Positions 22,755-33,302 of a DNA stretch of 64,000 nt are shown one piece after another. Numbering within the stretch: the stretch's first letter is position 1; the number at the start of each line of letters is the position of its first letter. Both the position numbers and the translations under genes were made by a program. The notes beneath the pieces were generated by a model, which worked only from the letters and a program-made list of their open reading frames with translations, did no database searches and had not been told where the DNA came from. Location: the NCBI GenBank assembly GCA_964036295.1, contig OZ038463.1, positions 2,852,001-2,916,000 of the forward strand, written 5' to 3'. The stretch is from Plumapathes pennacea (taxonomy: Eukaryota > Cnidaria > Anthozoa > Antipatharia > Myriopathidae).

Positions 22755-25700
22755 TTAACTGAATTCTGTGAAACGCTCTACAAAGTTTTCCTGATTCAAC
22801 ACTTCCCCTTCGCCACTTCCAGGTGTCATGTCGATGAAGTCAGCCAGGTTCATTGTACAGTCTACAAAGAAATTAGTAAGCAACAAAGTTAAAATTCTAT
22901 AGTCCTAAACTAATTACCTAATCTAAAGCGATGTGCCTTGTTGCTACAGGGTCTTCCTTTGAAGGCTGACGGAGAGACTGTGGACCTCTTGAATAGCTGG
23001 TGAGATTATCTTTGCAATATTTGCCCATAAACAACAACATCAAGTTGTTTGTATAGTTCTAATTCCTAAAGCAAAACGCTTCGTAATGATTTTCGTTTAG
23101 TGGTTCACCAAACGTGTACAACGTGGTTTGAATTTACTGCAAAAACAACAAAACAGAGGGAAAGCGGAGGGGGCACCTATTCAAGGGGGGCATCTATTCA
23201 AAGGGGCCGCCGGCTTATATGAGGATTTACGGTACTGCTAAATATTCATGTCACCAAGTTCAGCTTGAGGTAAGTCCTACTGTAGCCTGAGTTAGCTAGT
23301 TGGTATATAATCAAAAGGTTATCAACATGCGTTTGGTTTAGATGCATAAAGAGTTACATAAATGCAGTCCTCTGACCAGTTGAGACTCACCAGCTGTTCT
23401 GATTGGTGGATAGTCGGGTGGTGTCTTTAGCCACTCTCCATTTGTTTTTTTCATGTGTGACCGATCCGAGGCAAATGTTTGAAGAAAAGTCTGGGCTGGT
23501 ATTACTCTAAATCTTCTACAAAACAAAGAAACAACTAAATGACAAAATAATGTAAATAATGGATGCAAGTCCCTGTTAAATTGATGCAGTGCTTGTTTGC
23601 ATGATGTCTGCATAACCCAACCAGATAAAGGATGTTTGTCAAGATTTGTCAATAATGTATTTTCTTCCCTCAGTAATGTTTATCACAAGGATTACATAAA
23701 CAAAGAAGTGCAGTTCAATATCATAAACGGTGAACCAGCTGATCAATGTTGTCAGCCATTGGTCAGAGTAAACCACTACAAAAATAAGTAAACAACAGCC
23801 ACAAGGAACAGGCCTGCAAAAGGTTCAAAGTATTTCCTGGCAATCTGGCCTTGCGCTCCATCACTTTTGGACATGTTGGGCCGTCTTACCTGTGGAATTG
23901 TTTCTTGAGTTGTCTTTCACTCTGTATTGCCTGTTGAATGTATTGCTGAAACGGGCAAGGAAATGCCAAAATGGAGTCCAGATCATAGACCAGTGAAGTT
24001 TCAGTTGTCTTTCTCAGGAGTAACACATGATAATCCTGTTGAAGCAAAAAAAAAAAAAAAAAAAAAAAAAAACTTTTGATTTGAAATACTTCTTTGGCTT
24101 TAGGTTTGGGGTCAGTGTCTTGCATGGTTAAGATCTTCCTTGTCCTACTGACTATGTGTGCCTTTATCAACTCTAAATAGAATGGTGACAGAGCCTACAG
24201 TATTGCTGCACCTACACTGTGGAATGCCTTACTAAATGACATTAAACTTTGCAGCATACTAAAATAATGATATAAATTATGTTGCCTTAGTTTTCTCTAG
24301 AGTAGTTTTTTTGAATTACTATGAATCATAAATAGTAAGATAAAGATATACTGTACATGTATATTGATTCATATTTTCAAATATGAATACTTTAAAAAAG
24401 TTATAGTTTTAATTTATTGATAACAATAACTTCTAAAGTTCTTTTTTGGTATATTGCACTTATTAGAAGTTTTTGATTGAAGTTGTAGAGCTTTTGAATT
24501 AGATTGTAAAGCACTTAGAACTCTAGCTATTTATAGGAGCTATATATATCTCTACATATTATTAATTCTTCTTCTTCTTCTTAATATTATTATGGGCTGT
24601 TGATCCTTCAGCCTCACAATCAGGGGATAATTCACTCAACACGTCCTGAATTCTTGAGTGGTGTTTGTTGCAACATGTGCTCAGGTGTACCCCTCCCTTT
24701 CCCCTCCCCAGCAACACATTTCCCAGCTAAGACAGCTAGTTTGCAGGCAACCCCCCCCCCCCCCCCCCCCAATTAAGTTGGGACACCTGATTATACATGT
24801 ACCTACCCATCTCAACAGCCAATTTAACTACCTGTTCTCAACTTGAATTTCAGAATGATCGAGGCTTACCCACACTACAGGAGACAGTGGTTCAGTGGCT
24901 GACTTCTGCATCCAAAATGGAACCTGGAATCCAGTGACAAGCATGTCAGACAACTGTTTAAAAGGACGGATACCATAATGGTTTTAATAACAGCCTGAGG
25001 CGCTTATTTAATTTTGGGACCTTGGGGGAAGGCATTTATTAGAGACAGGCTGTTTATTAATTTTCATTATTTTTTGTCGGAACAAATTGTAGTAAATTTA
25101 ACAATAAACTGATGTATAGCAAAGATTAAAAAAATCCACAATAAACTGTGCAGTCAACATAGTGATATAAGTTCACTCGACATCAATGAATTCATTCTAG
25201 CATGGCCTTGAAAGTTGCATGCTTAGGGAGGGGGTGGGGGCACTTATTGGAAACAGGGCGCTTATAAAACGCTCAACTTTGGGCATTTATTGGAGATTGG
25301 GATGGATGCTTATTGGAGGCAGGGGCACTTATTAGAATCATTATCATGATGGTACCTGAATGTATAATTTAATAACTTGACTTTTGAATTTGTCAAGCTC
25401 AAGACTGAAAGGTCTAAAAAAGGATTGCCCCATATCAAGAATGGTTTTCTGTGTTGAAACCTGATCATGGTGATACAGTACCAAAAGTGAGACTCCCTCC
25501 CCCCTCCTCATTTTCCCCTCCTCATGTTCGCACTCGAACTGGATCCCTTCGCCTCCTCTTCCCTAGGACAGCCGCTACGCAGGCTAAGCACATCATGACA
25601 GAGAAGTTATATACTTTAACAGTGTAACTGCATCTAAGATGCTTGGTATAGACTTCAAAAAGAGAAAATGAAAGGAAAAAATCTTAGAAAAAAAAAAAAA

Positions 25701-26719
25701 AAAAAAATGAAAATCTGATGTCACCTGTATTTCAAGGAACACCGAAGCTACTACATGTGCCAGAGATCAACTGGCTATAACAAAAAAAAGTTTACTTACC
25801 TTTCTATGGTTGTTAGAAACAAACACTACACTGTACTCCTTTAAGTCATGAATGTCCTCATTCCTGATTTTTTCACATAACTTCCACACATTTTCTTCGC
25901 TGTACCAATGAAAATTACAAATAATAACAAAAAATAGAAAAGTACGATGAAAAATACTCTCGAAAATAGAAAAGTGTGAAGAAGGGTGCAATTTATAGAA
26001 ATTAATACACTTTTGAAATAGAAAGCACTAAAAATGCTACTACCAAGTCGATTTCTTGTGTCACAACAAACAGATGAATGTTATGGATTGAAAAATTGTA
26101 CGATTACCAAGTATAAAGCAAACAGTCTTATACTCCTTAACGCGTGAGAGGAAAAGCCACTTGGCAGGTCACCAGCATAATACAATCACGAACCATGCGG
26201 GTGCCATCAAATACAATCCACAGACTTCAAAATATTTTTGTACAATTTCAAGTTGACATTGCCTATTTAACTTTTTAGTCACAGTCAAATTTATAGAGCT
26301 CAATTATAAACTACTGATCATACCTCGGAAAATCCTTAAGATCGCAGGAAGGGAAACTAGACGTGGGGAAAACCCGCGAACTACAAACTTCAAGTTGTAC
26401 GAATAACTCGTTGAGCTTTCGATTTTGATTTGATGGAAGAAATGCTTAACTTGAGGGACATAACGGTTAATATAATCTGACCAATTTCAGGGTTAGTGGT
26501 TCTTAATAGAACATAGGATTGCACGATGAAAAATACTTTCGAAACCACATGTATGTATTGTACATGGGTTGCAGACTTAAGAGAACACAACATGAATCTG
26601 GTGCCGCAAATAATGCACACCAAGGTCAGTACAATCTCTTCTTACCAGTAACAACTCGTGTAGACACAGCTGGACGGGCAAATGTCACCTTTTCTCTCGC
26701 AAGAGGTCTTGGCTTGCAT
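22755..26719 (-). CDS. NTAQ1: Protein N-terminal glutamine amidohydrolase
   Basis: Six coding exons (26646-26719, 25800-25899, 24870-24923, 23890-24035, 23391-23515, 22755-22861) join with consistent phases to give 201 residues, the usual size of this enzyme. It deamidates N-terminal Gln to Glu, feeding proteins into the Arg/N-degron pathway in cytosol and nucleus. The signature WDYHV is split across the exon 3/4 junction. The expected catalytic triad is present: Cys in SCYCEENVW, His in DYHV and Asp in YDLDS. Other family blocks seen are FPCPFQQY, QFHRRFRVIPA and FASDRSHM. The start ATG precedes QAKTSCERKGD in the first exon. The 5' end faces ALG13, about 314 bp between start codons. The identification comes from recognised family motifs. 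Confidence 0.95.
24751..24770. repeat. Poly-C tract, 20 bp
   Basis: An uninterrupted run of 20 C in an NTAQ1 intron, about 100 bp from exon 3. Confidence 0.9.
24990..25350. repeat. CTTATTRGAGRCAGGG-type repeat in an NTAQ1 intron
   Basis: Several imperfect units of the form GGCRCTTATTGGARRCAGGG occur, for example near 24995, 25040, 25230 and 25320. The block ends in ACTTATTAGAATCATTATCATGATGGTACCTGAA. A second copy of the same family is at about 29838-29945 in and after the ALG13 3' end. Confidence 0.55.
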
Positions 26720-27033
26720 CGCTCGCCAAATTCACTGCCTTTTTGTCTTGTCTCGTTTTAAACGTGTGAATTATTTCCCATCCAGGGTAGGGTGAGGCTT
26801 ATGCTTTGTTTAAGTAATAATTCTTTATCATACTCTTGCAATTACACATTTTCGCTTATTAAAATGAATGAAAGAACTTATACTTGTAGTCGTATTTGTT
26901 ACAGGAATGAAACCACACATTTTTTTCAGTTCTACAGACTTCTCTCCCTCTCCCCTGAGAAATATTTTGAAAGCGCCAGGATGAGGCTACTGCAGTAATC
27001 CGCTGGCCTGCAAGTATTGTCTTTACAGTCAAA
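26720..27033. promoter_or_regulatory. Probable bidirectional promoter of NTAQ1 and ALG13
   Basis: The two start codons diverge with only about 314 bp between them, so the promoters must overlap or abut. No TATA box stands out in either direction, which is usual for housekeeping pairs. The 5' leaders were not mapped. Confidence 0.6.
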
Positions 27034-29782
27034 ATGGCAGCTGAAAGCTATGTTTATGTGACGGTTGGAACAACCAGTTTTGATGCACTAATAAGGACAG
27101 TTTCCAGCAAGCCTTTGTGTGACGTAAGTGCCACGAAATTACCATGTATATTAATGTGCATTTTATGAGGTCTTCGATTTGGATTTACACATTTTAGCAT
27201 CAGAAGAGAGAGCAGGCCATTTGCAACAAAAGTAAGAAGACCTGTTGTTAAATGGAAGTATTATTTACTGTTTCATCAGGTCTTTCAAGCACTGGGTTAT
27301 CAGAAGCTTTTGATTCAGATTGGCAGAGGCCAGTTCCAACCTGAAGAATTTTCATCAGAGAAGTTTAAATTGGAATTTTACAGATACAAGGACTCTATAG
27401 CTGAAGATGTTGCTAATGCCTCTCTGGTCATAAGCCATGCAGGTACAGAGTGATTTTCTCAAGAAAACATGTACCAGCAGGTTTCTTCCCAGGGGGGGGG
27501 GGGGGGGGGGGGATGTGGAGGGGAGTCCTCAAGTATAATAGTGACCTCCCACATTTTCATCCTGTCAACTTTGAGCATCGAATTAAAAGAGATGAAGCAA
27601 GACGAACGACGCACATTAGATGCTTCATGGACTTCACATTTCTCACATCTAACTTCATTGAAGAGCTGGCATCAGAAGAGAATGAAGCAATCGAAATCAT
27701 TTCAACAGCTTCAGTGCACTATACCAGAAGATCTCACCAAGAGACTCTGGCAAAGGAATTTGCCAGGACATGATTGATTGCTCACAAAGCATTTTGTTGA
27801 CCTAGATACAGTACATCTTGCTGTCATCTCATATTTTTAAATAAGCTCTCCCACTCCCCCCTCTACACCATCATTTTTTTCCATAAGCCCTCTGGGGACT
27901 TTATATTAATACCTTGATTTTATGGCACCTGAGTACCATCCTTGGGAGTTTTCCTCAGTGAAAAATGAAAGTGAGAGTTTGCTGATATTTTCCTGTTAGG
28001 TTCTGGTAGTGTTTTGGAGAGCCTGCAGGCTGGACGACCGCTTATTGTGGTTGTTAATGAACTTCTCATGGGAAACCATCAAATTGAGCTTGCTTCACAG
28101 TTGGCTGATGAGGGTTATCTATATTATGCCACTTGCAGGTAAAGAGTCCTCACAGTGGTTTGTTTGGTAGTTTGATTCTAGTGTAATTATTCTAAATGTA
28201 TTACTGTACATATATTTAGAAGGTTAACTTTAATGATACATCTTTCAACACCACATGAAAGGCCATATTTTAAGTAGTAACTTTGTGCAATTTCAATGGT
28301 GTATACTGAATTGAAGTGAACTTATTTGAATGTAAAGTGCAGCAAATATGTGGAAGTGAGGCTTGGTAGGCCAGACTGTCTATTTCCATTTTTACCACAG
28401 CACACTAGTTTCTCGCTCTCTGATTGGTCGATTTACCGTGGTAAATAAGAGTCCAGACAACAATGCTGACGCCAGCATGTCACGTTTTGCAGCAAAATAC
28501 AACGAAAGTTTCCTGTATATTTCTAAATGTTGTGGTAAAAAACAAATTTCCATTGGTTTGCTGTGGTGTGGACTCTTATTTACCACGATTTATGTCACCA
28601 CATGGTCAAAATTAGTTGCGGACTCGCTTGGCGAAGCGCCTCGTGAGTCCACAACATTTTGACCATGTGATGACGTAAATTGTGGTAAATAAGAGTCCAC
28701 ACCACGGCAAACCAGTGGAAATTTATTAAATAGATCCCTGCAAATTGAAAGCTGTAACTTTGCAGACTTATAACCTACAAGACTAAAATTTTTCCAGATT
28801 TCTATTTTTGGTGTGTGGTGGTGTCCATGTGTAAAATGTGGATGAGTTAGCAATAATACTGTATATTATTATATACATACTGAGACATACTCACGAAAAA
28901 GCCATATCGTAAAATTTCGTACGCAAATGAGTTCTAGCCAATGAGAGGCCGCGAACGACGCTTTTCACACGTGAAAAAAATCGTTCGTCCAATCACCAGC
29001 TGCGAACGACGATTTTTCACTACTTTTAAAGGGTTTCCCGGTCCCATCATAAATGTCTCAGTATGTATATAATAAACAGAAAACATCATGGAAAGTGCTT
29101 TGTACAGTTTTTATTCACTCGTTGTTTCGTATCATAAAACTCACTCGCTCGCAAAGCCTCGCTCGTTCGTTTTATGATACTTCACAACTCGTGAATAAAA
29201 ACCGTACGCGCGCACTTTCCATGAAGTAATCTCTATTTACTTAATATAATATTTATCTTTTCAAACTGCTGAGAATCAGTTGCTTCTAATCATAACTGTG
29301 TTAGTATATATCTGAAAGCAAAATTATTCACGAAAAAACTTGCATTTACTATTAACAGTATACAGAAATTTGTAGAATACCTTCCTAGAGATAACTCAAT
29401 GAAACTTACAAGACTTAGTGTTTTATTAAAGATAAGGCAAGCAATAACCCTTTCAATCCCAAGCTCAAACTACAAATCACCACTTGCTTTCTGGCGTGAG
29501 AACACCACTATCAGATTTTGCTTTTGCTCTTGATTGGCCAAGAACTAACCAAAGCAAGCTGCAGACGATTACTTTCAATGGTCGTCTGAAAATGGCTCTA
29601 TTATTATAGTTTTTGTAGTATTATAAAAGCCAACTGGGAAGTTGTGACATCTCTGTGTTGTGATCTGCAGCTCACTCAAATCAACACTTCAAGAAAAAGA
29701 TCTCAGCAAACTTCAAGATTTCCCCCCTGGAAAACCAAAACTTTTTGCATCATATCTTGATGATGTGTTTGGACTTTCATGA
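27034..29782 (+). CDS. ALG13: UDP-GlcNAc transferase catalytic subunit ALG13
   Basis: Four coding exons (27034-27123, 27280-27442, 28000-28138, 29671-29782) join to give 167 residues, the size of the short, single-domain form. With the membrane partner ALG14 it adds the second GlcNAc to dolichol-PP-GlcNAc on the cytosolic ER face, an early step of N-glycosylation. Family blocks seen in order are [66 protein letters not shown] and YYATCSSL. The SHAG-GS block belongs to the GT-B nucleotide-sugar site. The stop TGA is directly followed by GGTAAGTG, a strong donor, so the 3' UTR may be spliced. No OTU or Tudor region of longer isoforms is seen nearby. Confidence 0.95.
27492..27512. repeat. Poly-G tract, 21 bp
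   Basis: Lies about 50 bp inside ALG13 intron 2. On the sense strand it could form a G-rich structure in the pre-mRNA. Confidence 0.9.
28544..28724. mobile_element. Foldback element in ALG13 intron 3
   Basis: The arms are about 80 bp and almost exact inverted copies. The left reads AAATTTCCATTGGTTTGCTG and later GGACTCTTATTTACCACG; the right mirrors this, ending CCAGTGGAAATTT. The loop is about 10 bp near GGCGAAGCGCC. A partial copy of the same arm (TACCGTGGTAAATAAGAGTCC) lies just upstream at about 28434. Confidence 0.75.
28867..29074. mobile_element. MITE with 22-bp terminal inverted repeats, ALG13 intron 3
   Basis: The ends are exact inverted copies of TATTATATACATACTGAGACAT (shown in full at 28867-28888 and 29053-29074). 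The interior holds GCGAACGACG repeats and no open frame. The length of about 208 bp is typical of a MITE. The target duplication is unclear because the flanks are TA-rich. Confidence 0.7.
29086..29224. mobile_element. Foldback element in ALG13 intron 3
   Basis: It begins TCATGGAAAGTGC and ends GCACTTTCCATGA, with both arms containing TTTTTATTCAC and GTATCATAAAAC. Arms are about 55 bp and the loop is around 29150. It lies only 12 bp after the preceding MITE. Confidence 0.75.
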
Positions 29783-29950
29783 GGTAAGTGTTTCTATGTT
29801 TCATAAAATTCACAGAAGGAAATAGCTGCTCTTTAGACAGGGAGCTTATTAAAAAAAAAAAAAAAACAAAAACAAAACTCAAGACTTAACCAGGAGTGCC
29901 TATTGAAAGCAGGGTGCTTATTAGAATCCTTATGGTACTTGAGCAATCAG

Positions 29951-29985
29951 CTGTGTGGTTAGCGCTTGAAACGTCAGCCCCCAAC
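29951..29985 (+). ncRNA. Degenerate small hammerhead-like motif
   Basis: GTTAGCGCTTGAAACGTCAGCC matches the 3' half of the better motif at 41528-41563 (GAAAC, GTC, AGC). The 5' CTGANGA core is mutated to CTGTGTG, so self-cleavage is unlikely. Confidence 0.35.
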
Positions 29986-30399
29986 ACTCCATACTTTAGG
30001 GCGTTAAGTGCACACGAACCTTCAGACATTGATCATACATCAGTCTTGTTAACAAAGTAGACGTCTCCTGTTTAAAGTTTTGTGTGCTTGTCTTGGAAAA
30101 CCAAGCATTTTGCTAATCTTCAAATAATTACATACCCCGCTTAGAGATTTGTTTCATTTACTGTTGCCCACCACTTCAATAAATTGAGTTTTGCCTTAAT
30201 GGGGGTCTGAAAACCAAGAAAGCTTTTTGTGCACGTGCCCTGTACAGGACGTCGGAAGACTGGGCACAAATGTGTTTTGAACTCTGCGATCATATTGTTT
30301 TGCTAGCCAGCGGTTATTAACCCTTTGCAGCGATAAGTTGTGCACAAGAAACGAATAAACCGGATGCCGGTGTCACAGGGATTCAGTTCAAATCTACCA

Positions 30400-30720
30400 C
30401 TTTTTTGCCCGGTTTCAGGGGAATGCTTCTCGGGTATTTTGGTTTTGACCCCTAAATGGTACCAATAAAAGCATACCAATGCAATAAAAGTTCATTTGAC
30501 TGACACCCGACCCCTAAAAGGTACCACGTCACATAAAAATGTCAGCGTTTGATGTTGAGCACCTTGAGCGGTACCAAAACCCGTGATTTTGACCCCTAAG
30601 AGGTACGACGAGCACCCCATCCTTTTTTATCCTGGGAGTGCCGTCTCCAGTATCGCCCGTGGATATTGTTATACCGGGTTCCACTGTACCCGGTAAAACT
30701 GGGTTGACACGGGTTGGAAA
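30400..30720. repeat. CCCCTAARAGGTACC-type repeat
   Basis: Units such as GACCCCTAAAAGGTACCAC and GACCCCTAAGAGGTACGAC recur at about 30446, 30507 and 30590. They are followed by CACCCCATCCTTTTTTATCC and a palindromic ACCCGGTAAAACTGGGT. The region looks like a dispersed low-copy repeat with no gene. Confidence 0.5.
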
Positions 30721-31406
30721 CATTAATCATGACGTTTAAACACTCAGCAGAAGTCTATCTACTTCTTACTGTAACAAGACCTTATGCGTTGCTTCGGTGC
30801 GGGATCGGATTTTTATCGAGTAGATCAAGACCAGTAGTTAGAACTCCTTGCCTTTTATTTCAGTTCGAAAACCTTCACCAACTGACTTGCAGGCAAGAAA
30901 TCCACGTCAAGGAAAAGGACAAGAATAGTAGCGATGCTGAGTCAATTCCACTTGTACACAATCTATACAAACGACACAGCTTGCAGGATATTACTTTTAA
31001 CACCTAAACGCTTCCAACTCATTCATATTCTGTTTTCTGATTTTGCATGACAAGCAGAGTTCACACCTTGATCTGAGCAGCTGGCCCCCAAAACTAAATT
31101 TCACATAAGTTTCACTTCCTTTAGTTCTATTTGGGTAAAACTGCTCCGTAGCGTTTCTCCCCAGATGTAGAATCAGCAGACCCGGTGTCCTAGCGGATTT
31201 TATCCCCCAGTTCAGTTGTAATGTGTATAGTTTTCTGCGTAAATCGGCAATTTAATAATAGCATAAAAGAGAACAGCGCACTGACATAACCTTTAAGTAA
31301 ATATGCACTCAATGGTCCCTAACATGAAGTGATCGATAAATGTGGTGTTTTTCAAACTTCTAGTGTAAAACGACATTATTGGTACCTCTAAATAATAGAC
31401 AAACGA

Positions 31407-31428
31407 GGGGGGGGGGGGGGGGGGGGGG
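31407..31428. repeat. Poly-G tract, 22 bp
   Basis: An uninterrupted run of 22 G upstream of the Ly6-8 promoter duplication. Confidence 0.9.
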
Positions 31429-31772
31429 AACATCGGCGGGAATTTCTACCACTAATACTGGCCGCAGCGGTTTTGAATTAATACAAGGGACGCAGGAGAC
31501 AACTACTGACAATTAGCGAACGTTTATTTTGACTTTCATTATCAAATTCTATGGTTTTCCCTGATCGTTAAAATCCCCATACATTTCCTAGTTGAGTTAC
31601 GCAATAACTACACACAGGGCCGCCTGTGGTCTGGGTACGTGCCCCCTCCCCCCGTTTCTTTCGCTCTATTTTTCTCTACCCAGGCTGATTCGAGAGGTTT
31701 TTCTATAGAAGAACTTTAATGTCGAGATTTCTTTCTGTGCACTTAGGCGTGTTGGCGTACAACCGCGCGCCG

Positions 31773-32044
31773 AAGTTTTGTTTGCTGGATTTCGTGCAAA
31801 CCCGAAGAAAAAGCAACAGAGCTTCCTGGAGGTTGTGGTATTAAAAAGTGTCATTCATGTGGTGATTACACAGTCCGGCTGCCTGATTGTTGTTTATTGA
31901 TACAGTCTGTCGATTAGTTTTCCAAAATTGCCAAAATGGGGATGATAGCCATGGTAACTGTCATTATTTACAGCATCTGATTGGTTGAACGTATTTCTTC
32001 TGTGCAACTTATACTCCCCAAGACGCTCAGTTCGGATGATCGTC
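31773..32044 (+). repeat. Promoter-proximal direct repeat, copy 1 (upstream of Ly6-8)
   Basis: This 272 bp segment recurs almost unchanged as 33303-33430 plus 34544-34687. It sits just before the Ly6-8 start, so it probably contains promoter sequence. It preserves the uninterrupted site TTTATTGATACAGTC at 31893, which is the empty form of the insertion site described at 33431-34535. Confidence 0.85.
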
Positions 32045-32115
32045 ACTGTCGTTCGGGATCTCGAAGTGTTTGTTGCGTTTTGTGATATCTGCTCCACTTT
32101 AGACCGTGCCAAATC

Positions 32116-33079
32116 ATGAAGTCCCTTATCTTTCTCGTCGTCCTGATTGCCATCCCTGCTGGTAAGCATCTATTCACGTTCTTCTTGTTGGCTTGTTGTT
32201 CAGAGTTGGATAGGTGGACGCAGCATTCTAAGCCACCGCCCACAAAATTTGTGTGGAAGCCATTCTTGGCCAGCAAAGCTTTTCCTTGGTGCTTTTTGCA
32301 TCAGTGGTTGATATTTGTGTTTCAGCCGGATAAAGAGAGCGGCTTATATTAGGATATACGAATGCGCTCGGCAAAACTCCGCACCGACTGCTTAGTGATT
32401 TTATGATGGTCTTCCTTGTGTTTGGTCAGGCAAACGCGGTTGGGTGGTGCTGTGCTGTGCTGTGCTGTGCTGTTCTGTGCTGTGGATTTTGTTTTTGTTT
32501 ATGAAAAGTCACTCGTCGTAAGAAGAATTCTGTTTCTAACTTCTTGTGTGCAAAAAAATAAGCCACTAACTTCTATTTTTAACAAATGTGTGGCAAGCTT
32601 GTACGTCATGAGGAGTAAAATGGCGACGCTGTTGTTTGAGTACTCGACTCCCGTCCGTACAATTCCACTCGAGGACAACTTTTAAACTTTAACTCGGCGA
32701 ATAAACTGAAGTCTTAAGTGCATATTCAAAACAACGTTGCTTGCTTTCCTCAGCTTTGTCCCTTAAGTGCTACGTTTGTAGTGACTGTGGCGACAAGAAT
32801 GGAGACGAGAAAACATGTCCGTCTGGCTACGACCAATGCGGGAAGGCCTACACGAAAGACAACGCGGGCAAGGAGACCACTGGGCGTTCCTGCGCAACCA
32901 AAGCAATTTGTGATCTGGCCAAGTCAGCTTGCGATGCCGCAAAGAAAGCAAGTAAAGATGTCGAATGTGAGGCCGCTTGTTGCGACTCTGATCTGTGCAA
33001 CTCTGGAGCCTCCCCGTCCTTCAGCGGTTTGCTTGTCTCTCTGTGCTCCCTGTTTGCTGTGGTCTCGTTCTTCAAGTGA
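32116..33079 (+). CDS. Ly6/uPAR GPI-anchored protein, group C (Ly6-8)
   Basis: Exons 32116-32161 and 32754-33079 join in phase 1 to give 123 residues. The signal peptide is MKSLIFLVVLIAIPA, the donor is CTG/GTAAGC and the acceptor is TTTCCTCAG. The domain runs from SLKCYVC to CCDSDLCN. The tail SGLLVSLCSLFAVVSFFK directly follows with no acidic stalk, so the head would sit close to the membrane. An AATAAA at 33220-33225 is a good polyadenylation signal. The intron holds a CTGTG pentanucleotide run. It is the only plus-strand Ly6 gene, and its signal exon encodes the same 15 residues as that of Ly6-10 in the opposite orientation. Confidence 0.88.
32447..32485 (+). repeat. (CTGTG)n run in the Ly6-8 intron
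   Basis: About seven imperfect CTGTG units, probably harmless intronic simple sequence. Confidence 0.75.
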
Positions 33080-33219
33080 CAAGTGCCAACAGGAGGAGAA
33101 AGAACCAGAATATATTTTTTTGCGTCCCCATTCTTTTATGGGACTTTTGACACTCTTTATTTTAAGTACACATGCATGACTCTTTGGTGTTTGTAGAGAA
33201 TATACATGCAGGTATAATC

Positions 33220-33225
33220 AATAAA
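33220..33225 (+). terminator. Polyadenylation signal of Ly6-8
   Basis: AATAAA about 140 bp after the stop codon, in a 3' UTR whose sequence recurs at 38843-38950. Confidence 0.7.
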
Positions 33226-33302
33226 ACATTTTGTTACATATCCCAAAGACTGTTTTATACCCATGAGTTTTGTTTAACGACTATTAATGTTCGATAGAGC
33301 AA

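Noticed and set aside
23886..24170. 94-residue minus-strand frame as a complete gene
   Set aside because: Only 23890-24035 is coding; it is an internal NTAQ1 exon and the upstream part reads through an intron with a poly-A tract.
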